NCBI GenBank assembly: GCA_017308345.1
Contig: JAFKFE010000356.1
Coordinates: forward strand, 1 to 6,618
From: Alphaproteobacteria bacterium
Lineage (GTDB): Bacteria; Pseudomonadota; Alphaproteobacteria; Rhizobiales; Rhizobiaceae
Direction: 5' to 3'
DNA length: 6,618 nt
The notes beneath the pieces were generated by a model, which was not told where the DNA came from, did not search any database, and worked only from the letters and a program-made list of their open reading frames with translations. Within the stretch, counting starts at the first letter, position 1. Each line of letters begins with the position of its first letter. The position numbers and the translations under genes were made by a program. Below are positions 1-6,618 of this stretch, one piece after another.

Positions 1-1
1 T

Positions 2-991
2 TGCGGCTTCACGCTGTTTTCGCGCAATGTCGGCGAATGCGCGGCGATCAACGCCTCGATCCAGCGCATGAACGCCAATCTCGACACGCTTCAGACCAAG
101 CGCGAGCGGCTGGCCGCCGGCGGCACGCGGCGCGACCGCGGCCGCATCCTCGCGGCGCTCGATGCCAATGGCTGCCGGGGCAACGAGATCGCGCCGCGAC
201 GCGCGCCGCTCCAGGAAGCGGCCCGCGACAATGGCGGCGGCAATCTTTTCGAGCAGCTTTTCGGCCGCCAGGACCAGCAGCTCGAAACACCCGACGCCCC
301 TGATATGCCGGACTCGGCGGACGTGCCGCCTGATGATCCGAGCGTGCGCAACATCCGCCGTGTCATCAACCAGCCGGACGGCATGGACCTGCCGCGGTTG
401 GGCGGCGAGTTCCACACGATGTGCGTGCGCACCTGCGACGGCTATTTCTTTCCGATGTCCAACGCCGCCTCCGTCGGCGACTTCGAGCGAGACCAGAAGA
501 ACTGCGAATCGAGCTGCCCCGGCACCGAAATGCAGGTTTTCTATTCGCGCGGAATGGACGACGATTCGGGCTCGATGACCTCCTCGGTCACCGGGCAACC
601 CTACAGCGAATTGCCGACCGCCTATCTCTACAAGCAGGCCAACTATTCGCGCCCGCCGACCTGCGGCTGCAACACGCAGGCCGGCAACTTCACGATCATC
701 GGCGGCAACCCGCCCAATCCCGAACAGTCGCAACCGCGGGGCGGATCGTCGTCCTTCATCCCGGTGCCGGCAATCAAGCCCGACCCGGGCGCCGATCCGG
801 AGACGCTCGCCAATGCCGAAGGCGGGCTCGACCAGGACGCGATCAAGCGGCTGACCACCAAGGCGCCGGTGTCGCCGGTCTCGGCGCTGCCGCCGGACCA
901 GCGCAAGGTCAGGGTCGTCGGGCCAGCGTTCCTTCCCGACCCATCAGCGGCAATAGATCTGAAAGCTCCGGCCCCGAAGTCCGCCCAGTGA
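2..991 (+). CDS. DUF2865 domain-containing protein, 5'-truncated by window edge
   Basis: The reading frame is open from base 2, so the real start lies off the left edge; the ATG at 68 is internal. 329 residues are visible. Residues about 14-40 are helical and may form a coiled coil ([20 protein letters not shown]). An acidic, proline-rich linker follows at about 98-113. The core carries a conserved cysteine pattern: C141-x3-C145 before DGYFFPMS, C168-x3-C172, and C221-x-C223, which suggests disulfides in an exported protein. After it comes a proline- and glycine-rich tail. From memory this core is that of DUF2865, found in alphaproteobacteria and without known function; no signal peptide can be checked because the N-terminus is missing. 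The stop is TGA at 989-991, and the last 83 bases lie inside the 3' end of convergent gltX. The tail motif [12 protein letters not shown] reads like a genuine family C-terminus, so I keep the overlap. Family call is fairly sure, function unknown. Confidence 0.85.
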   Translation, partial: CGFTLFSRNVGECAAINASIQRMNANLDTLQTKRERLAAGGTRRDRGRILAALDANGCRGNEIAPRRAPLQEAARDNGGGNLFEQLFGRQDQQLETPDAPDMPDSADVPPDDPSVRNIRRVINQPDGMDLPRLGGEFHTMCVRTCDGYFFPMSNAASVGDFERDQKNCESSCPGTEMQVFYSRGMDDDSGSMTSSVTGQPYSELPTAYLYKQANYSRPPTCGCNTQAGNFTIIGGNPPNPEQSQPRGGSSSFIPVPAIKPDPGADPETLANAEGGLDQDAIKRLTTKAPVSPVSALPPDQRKVRVVGPAFLPDPSAAIDLKAPAPKSAQ

Positions 992-2282
992 GCGCCAGTC
1001 TCAGCGGCATGAACAGCGGCTTGCCCTTGCGCCCGGTCGCCTCCCTGATCTTGCCGGTCCAGTCCTTCCAGACCGTGCCGTTCCACGGCTCCTCCGGCAG
1101 CAGATTAAAAGCCTGATCGAGGAAATCGCGGTCCTCGCCGGAAAACTCGGCCGGTTCCTGCGGGCCTTCGCCCACAATTCGCCACCAGGCGACAGCATCC
1201 GACAGGCGGTCGAGATTGCCGCGCACGGCGAGCCAGAACGGCTCGGCCTTGTCGCCGGAGATGCCCAGCACCATCAGCCGGTCGCGCGCTTCCTCGAACG
1301 GCATATGATGCATCAGCGCGCGGTTGAGCACGAAGAGCTCGTCCGGGTCGAACTTGGACGCGGACTTGGAGGTCGCTGCCGGGTCGAAATGGCCGGCAAG
1401 CTCGTTGAGGTCGTGCGCGGCCGTGACATTTTCCGAGGTGCCGACCAGCACCGCCAGCGAAGCGACCGCCATCGGCTCGATGCCGTCCTCGCGCAGGCTT
1501 TCGATCGACAGCGCGCCGGTGCGCTTCGACAGCCCCTCGCCCGACACGGTGGTGAGCAGATTGTGGTGACCGAAGACCGGGGGCTCGGCGCCGAGCGCCT
1601 TGAAGATGGCGATCTGCACGCCGGTGTTGGTGACATGGTCGTCGCCGCGAATGACATGGCTGACGCCCATCTCGATATCGTCGACCACCGAAGGCAGCGT
1701 GTAGAGATAAGTGCCGTCCTCGCGCACCAGCACAGGGTCCGACAGCGAGGCGAGATCGACCGTCTCCTCGCCGCGCACAAGGTCGTTCCAATGCACCTCC
1801 GTGCGCTCGGGCTGCTGCGGATCGCTGGTGAAATTGGGCAGCAGGAAGCGCCAGTGCGGCTTGCGTCCGTCCGACTGATACTCGGCCACCTGCTCCGGCG
1901 TCAGCGTCAGCGCCTCGCGGCCATAGACCGGCGGCAAGCCGCGCGTGCGGCGCACCTTGCGGCGCAGATCGAGCTCTTCCGGCGTTTCATAGCAGGCATA
2001 GAGCACCCGCGCCGCCTTCAACCGCTCGACCGCCGCGTCGTAGATCTCGAAGCGACGCGACTGGTACTCGGTGACATCCGGGAAGATGCCCAGCCAGTGC
2101 AGGTCGTAAAGGATGGAATCGGCATATTCCTGCTTCGAGCGGGCAATGTCGGTGTCGTCGAAACGCTGGATGAAGCGGCCCTTGTTGTTCATGGCGAAAA
2201 GCCAGTTGAACAGCGCGGTGCGCGCATTGCCGATATGGATGCGGCCGGTCGGCGATGGGGCAAAACGTACGGTAACTGTCAT
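909..2282 (-). CDS. gltX: Glutamate--tRNA ligase (GluRS)
   Basis: Complete 457-residue class I aminoacyl-tRNA synthetase that charges tRNA with glutamate in the cytoplasm. The start [13 protein letters not shown] (residues 1-13) is the classic GluRS N-terminus, and the HIGH-type ATP motif is HIGN at 16-19. FDDTD lies at 41-45, the catalytic-domain segment [11 protein letters not shown] at 210-220, and the KMSKS-type loop is LSKR at 251-254. The C-terminal anticodon-binding helices end in [22 protein letters not shown]. The zinc-binding cysteine cluster of E. coli GluRS is absent; only C97 is in that area. Alphaproteobacteria generally lack glutaminyl-tRNA synthetase, so a GluRS here may also mischarge tRNA-Gln for GatCAB, and many carry two GluRS copies. 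At 457 residues this could be the shorter, GltX2-like copy, but which one cannot be told from this window. No clear Shine-Dalgarno precedes the ATG at 2280-2282. The stop TGA (909-911) lies inside the convergent DUF2865 gene. Confidence 0.97.
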   Translation of the reverse strand: MTVTVRFAPSPTGRIHIGNARTALFNWLFAMNNKGRFIQRFDDTDIARSKQEYADSILYDLHWLGIFPDVTEYQSRRFEIYDAAVERLKAARVLYACYETPEELDLRRKVRRTRGLPPVYGREALTLTPEQVAEYQSDGRKPHWRFLLPNFTSDPQQPERTEVHWNDLVRGEETVDLASLSDPVLVREDGTYLYTLPSVVDDIEMGVSHVIRGDDHVTNTGVQIAIFKALGAEPPVFGHHNLLTTVSGEGLSKRTGALSIESLREDGIEPMAVASLAVLVGTSENVTAAHDLNELAGHFDPAATSKSASKFDPDELFVLNRALMHHMPFEEARDRLMVLGISGDKAEPFWLAVRGNLDRLSDAVAWWRIVGEGPQEPAEFSGEDRDFLDQAFNLLPEEPWNGTVWKDWTGKIREATGRKGKPLFMPLRLALTGRTSGPELSDLLPLMGREGTLARRP

Positions 2283-2340
2283 GAGCGGGGCGTAACGGAT
2301 GCTTTTGGTGTTGACAAGGCGCGCCCCCGCGCGAACGCAA

Positions 2341-2369
2341 CAGATAGTGCAAGCCAGCTAAAATGAAAA
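2341..2369 (-). promoter_or_regulatory. Possible gltX promoter
   Basis: On the minus strand a -35-like TTTTCA (2364-2369) is separated by exactly 17 bases from a -10-like TATCTG (2341-2346), giving a leader of about 50 nt before the gltX ATG. The hexamers match the sigma-70 consensus at only 4/6 and 3/6 positions, so this is a candidate resting on position and spacing. Confidence 0.28.
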
Positions 2370-2391
2370 GCCGCTGGTCCGGCACGGCTTT
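2367..2391. other. Inverted repeat upstream of gltX
   Basis: AAAGCCG (2367-2373) and CGGCTTT (2385-2391) form a 7-bp stem around an 11-nt loop. On the minus strand the right arm is followed by TCATTTTAG, a weak T-rich tail, so it could be a poor terminator for transcription entering gltX from upstream. It overlaps the candidate gltX -35 element and so could instead be an operator or chance. No role is shown. Confidence 0.25.
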
Positions 2392-2448
2392 CTGGCGCCC
2401 CGGAAAAACACGTCAAGCGCCGGCAAAGCCGGGCTTCCTGTGTCCCCG

Positions 2449-2457
2449 TTATCCACA
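2449..2457 (+). promoter_or_regulatory. DnaA box (perfect 9-mer)
   Basis: TTATCCACA is the strongest form of the DnaA-binding consensus TTATNCACA. It overlaps a 10-bp palindrome, CACATATGTG (2454-2463). It lies in the gltX/nrdJ divergent spacer, 167 bp upstream of the gltX start and 257 bp upstream of the first NrdR box. In E. coli DnaA binds the promoter region of the nrdAB ribonucleotide reductase operon, so a box near nrdJ makes functional sense. A single 9-mer can arise by chance, and I see no cluster of boxes that would suggest an origin. Confidence 0.5.
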
Positions 2458-2506
2458 TATGTGACACACAAGATGTTGGGGTCACAAAAGCTACAAAAAC
2501 GAATCC

Positions 2507-2535
2507 TTGACGGGTCGGAACGAGTCGCTTTTTAT
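2507..2535 (+). promoter_or_regulatory. Candidate sigma-70 promoter inside the spacer
   Basis: TTGACG (2507-2512, 5/6 to TTGACA) and TTTTAT (2530-2535, 4/6 to TATAAT) are separated by exactly 17 bases. This is the best promoter-like pair I find on the plus strand of the spacer. Initiation would fall near 2541, only about 50 bases ahead of a strong terminator, so its product would be a short RNA rather than the nrdJ message unless the terminator is read through. Confidence 0.45.
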
Positions 2536-2540
2536 GGGCC

Positions 2541-2591
2541 ATGCGCTCCTGTTGCGGGCGTGACCGGAGAGTTTCGAGGCCGGTCTTTTTT
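2541..2591 (+). ncRNA. Candidate small RNA, about 50 nt, two hairpins
   Basis: The ends are inferred from the promoter-like pair at 2507-2535 and the terminator at 2562-2591. The RNA would fold into two adjacent hairpins. The first is GCGCTC (2543-2548) with GGGCGT (2556-2561), which includes two G-U pairs around a 7-nt loop; the second is the terminator stem. An ATG at 2541 opens a frame of about 57 codons to a TAA at 2712-2714, but it has no ribosome binding site and runs across the terminator, so I do not call it coding. I recognise no known family. The element could also be a stand-alone terminator that shields nrdJ from upstream read-through. Confidence 0.33.
2562..2591 (+). terminator. 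Intrinsic (Rho-independent) terminator
   Basis: GACCGG (2562-2567) and CCGGTC (2580-2585) form a perfect 6-bp GC-rich stem with a 12-nt loop, followed directly by six T residues (2586-2591). The T run is on the plus strand only, so it stops rightward transcription. The nearest plus-strand gene ends about 1570 bases upstream, so it does not terminate any annotated gene. Confidence 0.65.
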
Positions 2592-2713
2592 CCCGGATTT
2601 TGTGCGTTTTGCCCAGATTTCCGCCCGATCACGAGGCCGGCGGAAGCGTTGGGATCATTAGGGCTTGAGTGGGCGAAAGGGAGAATTGTCGGCCTGGAAA
2701 AAATGATCTGTTA

Positions 2714-2729
2714 ACACTATATTTAGTGT
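2714..2729 (+). promoter_or_regulatory. NrdR box 1
   Basis: ACACTATATTTAGTGT matches the NrdR consensus acaCwAtATaTwGtgt at 15 of 16 positions. NrdR is the zinc-ribbon/ATP-cone repressor that controls ribonucleotide reductase genes according to nucleotide state. The site lies 266 bp upstream of nrdJ, next to a second box. The match was made by eye against the remembered consensus. Confidence 0.85.
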
Positions 2730-2758
2730 TTGCAGGCAGGCTCGACGCTAGATAGTGT
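2730..2758 (+). promoter_or_regulatory. Possible nrdJ promoter
   Basis: TTGCAG (2730-2735) and TAGTGT (2753-2758) are 17 bases apart, with the -35 between the two NrdR boxes and the -10 inside box 2, an ideal geometry for repression. Each hexamer matches consensus at only 3/6. An alternative is TTGTCG (2686-2691, 4/6) with TGTTAA (2709-2714, 3/6), also spaced 17, which would start transcription within box 1. Either fits repression by NrdR; the choice is not decided by the sequence. Confidence 0.3.
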
Positions 2759-2760
2759 GA
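2745..2760 (+). promoter_or_regulatory. NrdR box 2 (degenerate)
   Basis: ACGCTAGATAGTGTGA matches the NrdR consensus at 12 of 16 positions, including the paired C and G that flank the AT core. It follows box 1 after exactly 15 bases, which places the centres 31 bp apart, three helical turns, the arrangement known for tandem NrdR boxes in other bacteria. The phasing supports this weaker site more than its own score does. Confidence 0.7.
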
Positions 2761-2970
2761 ACCTCCCTCCACGGAGGGAATCGACCAAAGTTTCAGTTTA
2801 GGGACCCGCGAGGGTCGGCCTGCAGCCCGGGCAAATGCCTGGGAAAGCGTTTTGCTGTCTGCGTGCCGGCGCTTGCGACGAGGAGAGTGCCGGCATGGCT
2901 TGCGATGCCGGCAAACGGCGGACTGCGCTTTTCGCCTGGTGGGGCAGAAATCCCCGCGGAAAAGCGCTAT
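2761..2970 (+). promoter_or_regulatory. Structured 5' leader of nrdJ, possible cis-regulatory RNA
   Basis: Between the NrdR boxes and the nrdJ ribosome binding site lies a densely helical stretch. Helices seen by eye are: 2764-2769/2774-2779; 2803-2807/2812-2816, closed by a GCGA (GNRA-type) tetraloop; 2826-2832/2837-2843 with loop AAAT; a long-range pair 2844-2849/2926-2931 enclosing 2857-2862/2918-2923; a perfect 9-bp hairpin 2888-2896/2905-2913; and a 9-bp stem 2925-2933/2959-2967 enclosing 2941-2944/2952-2955. Several exclude each other: 2865-2872/2887-2894 competes with the 2888-2913 hairpin, and the 2925-2967 stem competes with the long-range pair. GCTTGCGA is repeated at 2871-2878 and 2898-2905. 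There is no T run after the last stem, so attenuation by intrinsic termination is unlikely. I see no canonical B12 box, so it is not an obvious cobalamin riboswitch. A nrdJ-associated RNA motif may already be catalogued; I cannot check this. Confidence 0.5.
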
Positions 2971-2980
2971 ATATAGACAC

Positions 2981-2987
2981 AAAGGGA
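2981..2987 (+). promoter_or_regulatory. nrdJ ribosome binding site
   Basis: AAAGGGA, with GGGA as the pairing core, ends 8 bases before the ATG at 2996. It follows the AT-rich, probably unpaired CTATATATAG segment, which leaves the site accessible. Together with the family-typical N-terminus it fixes the nrdJ start. Confidence 0.6.
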
Positions 2988-2995
2988 CCGGACCA

Positions 2996-5900
2996 ATGCG
3001 CATCGAGCGTCGCTTCACCAAGCCAGACCAGTCAGCTTATGCGGAGATCGAATTCCGCAAGGCCCTGTCGGAGATCAAGAATCCCGACGGCTCGGTGGTG
3101 TTCCGCTTGGACAACATCGACGTGCCGGCGCAGTTCAGCCAGGTCGCGGCCGACATCCTGGCGCAGAAATATTTCCGCAAGGCCGGCGTGCCGGCGCGGC
3201 TGAAGAAGGTCGAGGAGAACGACGTCCCCTCCTTCCTGTGGCGTTCGATCGCCGACGAGGCCGAGCTCGCCAAGCTGCCCGAGGCCGAGCGCTATGGTTC
3301 GGAAACCGACGCCCGCCAGGTCTTCGACCGTCTGTCCGGCACCTGGACCTATTGGGGCTGGAAGGGCGGCTACTTCAAGTCCGAGGAAGACGCGCGCGCC
3401 TTCCGCGACGAGCTCGCCTATATGCTCGCCACCCAGCGCGTCGCGCCGAACTCGCCGCAATGGTTCAACACCGGCCTGCACTGGGCCTATGGCATCGACG
3501 GCCCGAGCCAGGGCCACTTCTATGTCGACCCCTTCAGCGGCAAGCTGACCAAGTCGAAGTCGGCCTATGAGCATCCGCAGCCGCATGCCTGCTTCATCCA
3601 GAGCGTGCAGGACGACCTCGTCAACGAGGGCGGCATCATGGATCTTTGGGTGCGGGAGGCGCGCCTGTTCAAATATGGCTCCGGCACCGGCTCGAACTTC
3701 TCCATGCTGCGCGGCGAAGGCGAGAAGCTGTCCGGCGGCGGCCGCTCGTCGGGCCTGATGAGCTTCCTCAAGATCGGCGACCGCGCGGCCGGCGCCATCA
3801 AGTCGGGCGGCACGACGCGCCGCGCCGCCAAGATGGTCATCGTCGACGCCGACCACCCCGACATCGAGCAGTTCATCGACTGGAAGGTCAATGAAGAGCA
3901 GAAGGTCGCCTCGCTGGTGACCGGCTCCAAGATCGTCAAGAAGCACCTCGAAGCGATCATGAAGGCCTGCGTCAATTGCGAAGGCCATGACGACGACTGT
4001 TTCGATCCCGCCATCAACACCGCGCTGAAGCGCGAGATCAAGCTGGCCAAGAAGGACGCGGTGCCGGAGAACTACATCTACCGCGTCATCCAGTTCGCCA
4101 AGCAAGGCTACACCTCGATGTCGTTCAATACCTACGACACCGACTGGGATTCGGACGCCTATCTCACCGTCTCGGGCCAGAACTCCAACAACTCGGTGTC
4201 GCTGAAGGACAATTTCCTGCGCGCCGTGGAAGCCGATGGCGACTGGCAGCTCACCGCCCGCAAGGACGGCAAGGTGCTGAAGACGCTGAAGGCGCGCGAG
4301 CTGTGGGAAAAGATCGGCTATGCCGCCTGGGCGTCGGCCGACCCGGGTCTTCATTTCAACACGACGATGAACGACTGGCACACCTGCGCTTCCGCCGGTG
4401 CGATCCGGGCCTCCAACCCGTGCTCGGAATACATGTTCCTCGACGACACGGCCTGCAACCTCGCCTCGATCAACCTTCTGCCCTACCGCCGGGAAGACGG
4501 CACGATCGACATCGCCGCTTACGAGCATACCGTGCGGCTGTGGACCGTCGTGCTCGAAATCTCGGTGATGATGGCGCAGTTCCCGTCCAAGGAGATCGCC
4601 AAGCTCTCCTATGACTACCGCACGCTCGGCCTCGGCTACGCCAATATCGGCGGCCTGCTGATGACGTCGGGCATCCCTTACGACTCCGACGAGGGCCGCG
4701 CCATCTGCGCCGCGCTCACCGCGATCATGACCGGCGTCGCTTACTCGACCTCGGCCGAGATGGCCTCCGAGCTCGGCGCCTTCCCGGACTATGACCGCAA
4801 CGCCCAGAACATGCTGCGCGTCATGCGCAACCATCGCCGCGCAGCTTACGGGGATAAGGACGGCTACGAGAAGCTCGCCGTCAATCCGGTGCCGCTGGTC
4901 GCCTCCGATCTCAAGCAGCATGTGCTGGCCGAGCACGCCCGCGCCGCCTGGGACCGCGCCATCGAGCTCGGCGAGGAGCATGGCTACCGCAACGCACAGG
5001 CGACCGTGATCGCGCCGACCGGCACGATCGGCCTCGTCATGGACTGCGACACCACCGGCATCGAGCCCGACTTCGCGCTGGTGAAGTTCAAGAAGCTCGC
5101 CGGCGGCGGCTACTTCAAGATCATCAACCGCGCCGTGCCGGAAGCGCTGCGCACGCTTGGCTACGCCGAGAGCCAGATCGCCGAGATCGAGGCTTACGCC
5201 GTCGGCCACGGCAACCTCAACCAGGCGCCGGGCATCAACCCGTCCTCGCTGAAGGCCAAGGGTTTTACCGACGAGAAGATCACGGCGCTCAATGCTGCCC
5301 TGAAGTCGGCCTTCGACATCAAGTTCGTGTTCAACCAGTGGACGCTCGGCGCCGACTGGGTGAAGGAGACGCTCGGCTTCACCGACGAGCAGCTTGGCGA
5401 CTTCTCCTTCGAGATGCTGCCGGCTCTCGGCTTCTCGAAGAAGGACATCGACGCCGCCAACATCCATGTCTGCGGCGCCATGACGCTCGAAGGCGCGCCC
5501 TTCCTCAAGGCCGAGCACTTGCCGGTGTTCGACTGCGCCAGCCCGTGCGGCAAGATCGGCAAGCGCTCGCTGTCGATCCAGAGCCACATCCTGATGATGG
5601 CGGCGGCGCAGCCCTTCATCTCCGGCGCCATTTCCAAGACCATCAACATGCCGAACGAGGCGACGGTCGAGGACGCCAAGAACGCCTACATGCTGTCCTG
5701 GAAGCTGGCGCTGAAAGCGAACGCGCTGTATCGCGACGGCTCTAAGCTGTCGCAGCCGCTCAATGCCTCGCTGCTCGCCGATGGCGAGGAGGATGAGGAC
5801 GAGGCGGTCGAGCAGCTGGTCGCCGCGCCGGCCGCGCAGCGCGCCGTGCAGGTGACGGAAAAGATCGTCGAGCGCGTCATCGAGCGCCTCTACCGCGACC

Positions 5901-6618
5901 GCGAAAAACTGCCGAACCGCCGCAAGGGCTACACGCAGAAGGCGGTCGTGGGCGGCCACAAGGTGTATCTGCGCACCGGCGAGTTCGACGACGGCCGTCT
6001 GGGCGAGATCTTCATCGACATGCACAAGGAAGGCGCTGCCTTCCGCGCGATGATGAACAATTTCGCCATCGCGATCTCGCTCGGCCTGCAATACGGCGTG
6101 CCGCTCGAGGAATTTGTCGAGGCCTTCACCTTCACCAAGTTCGAGCCGGCCGGCATGGTGCAGGGCAACGACGCGATCAAGAACGCCACGTCGATCCTCG
6201 ACTACGTGTTCCGCGAACTCGCCGTCTCCTATCTCGGCCGCCACGACCTCGCCCATGTCGATCAGTCGGACTTCGACAAGACGGCGCTCGGCCGCGGCAT
6301 CACCGAAGGCAAGGCGACGCCCTTCTCCAAGGGCCTCTATCGCGGCGCCTCGCCGGTGAAGCTGGTGAGCGGCATGGGTAGCGAGCCCAAGGGTTTTGGC
6401 GGCCCGGCCCCGACCACCGCCCCAGCCCGCGCCGCGCCGACCGCCTTCGCTGGCTCCAACGTGCTGGCGCTGAAGCCGGCAAGCGACGAAGCGCTTGCCT
6501 ACAAGCGCGACTATGAGGAGCGCGCCCGCGAACTGGCCGAGGAGATCGTCGAGGAAGAAGCCGAAACGGCCTCGAGCTCCGTGCTGTTCACCGACGCGGC
6601 CGCGAACGAGGCTGCGGC
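2996..6618 (+). CDS. nrdJ: Vitamin B12-dependent (class II) ribonucleotide reductase, 3'-truncated by window edge
   Basis: The enzyme reduces ribonucleotides to deoxyribonucleotides using adenosylcobalamin to make its thiyl radical, so it works with or without oxygen and needs no second subunit. 1207 codons are visible, starting [20 protein letters not shown], with no stop. The redox cysteine C199 lies in HACFIQ. The catalytic motif N474-P-C476-S-E478 gives the radical cysteine with its Asn and Glu partners, and the second redox cysteine is C487 in ACNLASIN, 11 residues on, as in Thermotoga NrdJ. The phosphate-binding APTGTIG is at 673-679, and [18 protein letters not shown] at 872-889. A TSCPD-type domain spans about 975-1080. 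Lineage-specific pieces are a Cys-rich insert (C325, C328, C335), an acidic linker (931-936) and a Pro/Ala-rich linker (1131-1165). The family normally ends with a cysteine-rich redox tail, which would lie just past the window, roughly 50-60 residues on. It is preceded by tandem NrdR boxes and a structured leader. Confidence 0.97.
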   Translation, partial: MRIERRFTKPDQSAYAEIEFRKALSEIKNPDGSVVFRLDNIDVPAQFSQVAADILAQKYFRKAGVPARLKKVEENDVPSFLWRSIADEAELAKLPEAERYGSETDARQVFDRLSGTWTYWGWKGGYFKSEEDARAFRDELAYMLATQRVAPNSPQWFNTGLHWAYGIDGPSQGHFYVDPFSGKLTKSKSAYEHPQPHACFIQSVQDDLVNEGGIMDLWVREARLFKYGSGTGSNFSMLRGEGEKLSGGGRSSGLMSFLKIGDRAAGAIKSGGTTRRAAKMVIVDADHPDIEQFIDWKVNEEQKVASLVTGSKIVKKHLEAIMKACVNCEGHDDDCFDPAINTALKREIKLAKKDAVPENYIYRVIQFAKQGYTSMSFNTYDTDWDSDAYLTVSGQNSNNSVSLKDNFLRAVEADGDWQLTARKDGKVLKTLKARELWEKIGYAAWASADPGLHFNTTMNDWHTCASAGAIRASNPCSEYMFLDDTACNLASINLLPYRREDGTIDIAAYEHTVRLWTVVLEISVMMAQFPSKEIAKLSYDYRTLGLGYANIGGLLMTSGIPYDSDEGRAICAALTAIMTGVAYSTSAEMASELGAFPDYDRNAQNMLRVMRNHRRAAYGDKDGYEKLAVNPVPLVASDLKQHVLAEHARAAWDRAIELGEEHGYRNAQATVIAPTGTIGLVMDCDTTGIEPDFALVKFKKLAGGGYFKIINRAVPEALRTLGYAESQIAEIEAYAVGHGNLNQAPGINPSSLKAKGFTDEKITALNAALKSAFDIKFVFNQWTLGADWVKETLGFTDEQLGDFSFEMLPALGFSKKDIDAANIHVCGAMTLEGAPFLKAEHLPVFDCASPCGKIGKRSLSIQSHILMMAAAQPFISGAISKTINMPNEATVEDAKNAYMLSWKLALKANALYRDGSKLSQPLNASLLADGEEDEDEAVEQLVAAPAAQRAVQVTEKIVERVIERLYRDREKLPNRRKGYTQKAVVGGHKVYLRTGEFDDGRLGEIFIDMHKEGAAFRAMMNNFAIAISLGLQYGVPLEEFVEAFTFTKFEPAGMVQGNDAIKNATSILDYVFRELAVSYLGRHDLAHVDQSDFDKTALGRGITEGKATPFSKGLYRGASPVKLVSGMGSEPKGFGGPAPTTAPARAAPTAFAGSNVLALKPASDEALAYKRDYEERARELAEEIVEEEAETASSSVLFTDAAANEAA

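Noticed and set aside
2311..2316. Perfect -35 hexamer TTGACA on the plus strand
   Set aside because: No -10-like hexamer at 16-18 bases downstream; the region there is GC-rich.
1305..2366. A 353-codon open frame on the plus strand opposite gltX
   Set aside because: It is a shadow of the strongly biased gltX codons; gltX itself has all its family motifs.
2460..2486. TGTGAC and GTCACA inverted repeat as a CRP/FNR-type site
   Set aside because: The half-sites are 15 bases apart instead of the 6 or so bases used by these regulators.
2279..2632. A 117-codon minus-strand frame upstream of and touching gltX
   Set aside because: No recognisable domain and a protein unlike neighbouring coding sequence. 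It runs across the DnaA box and the terminator hairpin.
2440..2661. A 73-codon plus-strand frame in the spacer
   Set aside because: No ribosome binding site and no family resemblance; it spans the intrinsic terminator at 2562-2591.
2761..2995. Canonical cobalamin (B12) riboswitch upstream of nrdJ
   Set aside because: I looked for a B12 box with a GCCACTG-like core and found none. A divergent form cannot be excluded without a covariance search.
2283..2995. Replication origin
   Set aside because: Only one clear DnaA box and no AT-rich unwinding stretch, and the neighbours are not those of alphaproteobacterial origins.
3032..6256. A 1074-codon open frame on the minus strand opposite nrdJ
   Set aside because: Its codons are exact reverse complements of nrdJ codons. 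In that register only sense TTA, CTA and TCA make antisense stops, and these are very rare in GC-rich genes; the frame ends precisely where nrdJ uses TCA for Ser13. The predicted protein has the Arg/Val/Leu/His-rich composition of antisense shadows and resembles no family.
1..6618. Mobile element, phage, CRISPR array or defence system
   Set aside because: No transposase, integrase, terminal repeats or spaced repeat arrays; the genes are ordinary chromosomal ones with uniform codon use.

Overview
The window looks like chromosomal DNA from an alphaproteobacterium of the order Hyphomicrobiales, most likely Mesorhizobium or a close relative. The reasons are a GC-rich sequence with strongly G/C-biased third codon positions, a DUF2865 protein (a family of this group), a glutamyl-tRNA synthetase beginning [19 protein letters not shown], and a very long vitamin B12-dependent ribonucleotide reductase of the large alphaproteobacterial type. 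This assignment rests on recalled family features, not on a database search.

Layout. Positions 2-991 (+) hold the 3' part of a DUF2865 gene whose start lies off the left edge. Its last 83 bases overlap, tail to tail, the 3' end of gltX (909-2282, -). A 713-base divergent spacer (2283-2995) then separates gltX from nrdJ (2996 to the right edge, +; the last stretch of codons is missing). nrdJ is the dominant gene of the window: 1207 codons are open without a stop, and all expected catalytic residues are present.

The spacer is the most interesting part. From left to right it holds a possible gltX promoter, a perfect DnaA box (2449-2457), a promoter-like pair of hexamers closely followed by a textbook intrinsic terminator that could define a roughly 50-nt small RNA (2541-2591), two NrdR-type boxes on 31-bp phasing (2714-2729 and 2745-2760), and a roughly 210-nt leader rich in helices, several of them mutually exclusive, ending just before the nrdJ ribosome binding site.

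How the parts fit: NrdJ makes deoxyribonucleotides for DNA replication using adenosylcobalamin. Paired NrdR boxes indicate repression in response to the (d)ATP/ATP state. A DnaA box, a CtrA-like site and GANTC sites nearby hint at a link to the replication cycle, but these are weaker. The leader does not show the recognisable B12 box of cobalamin riboswitches, so if it is regulatory its class is not obvious from inspection. gltX (protein synthesis) and the DUF2865 gene (probable exported protein of unknown role) appear to be neighbours rather than functional partners of nrdJ.
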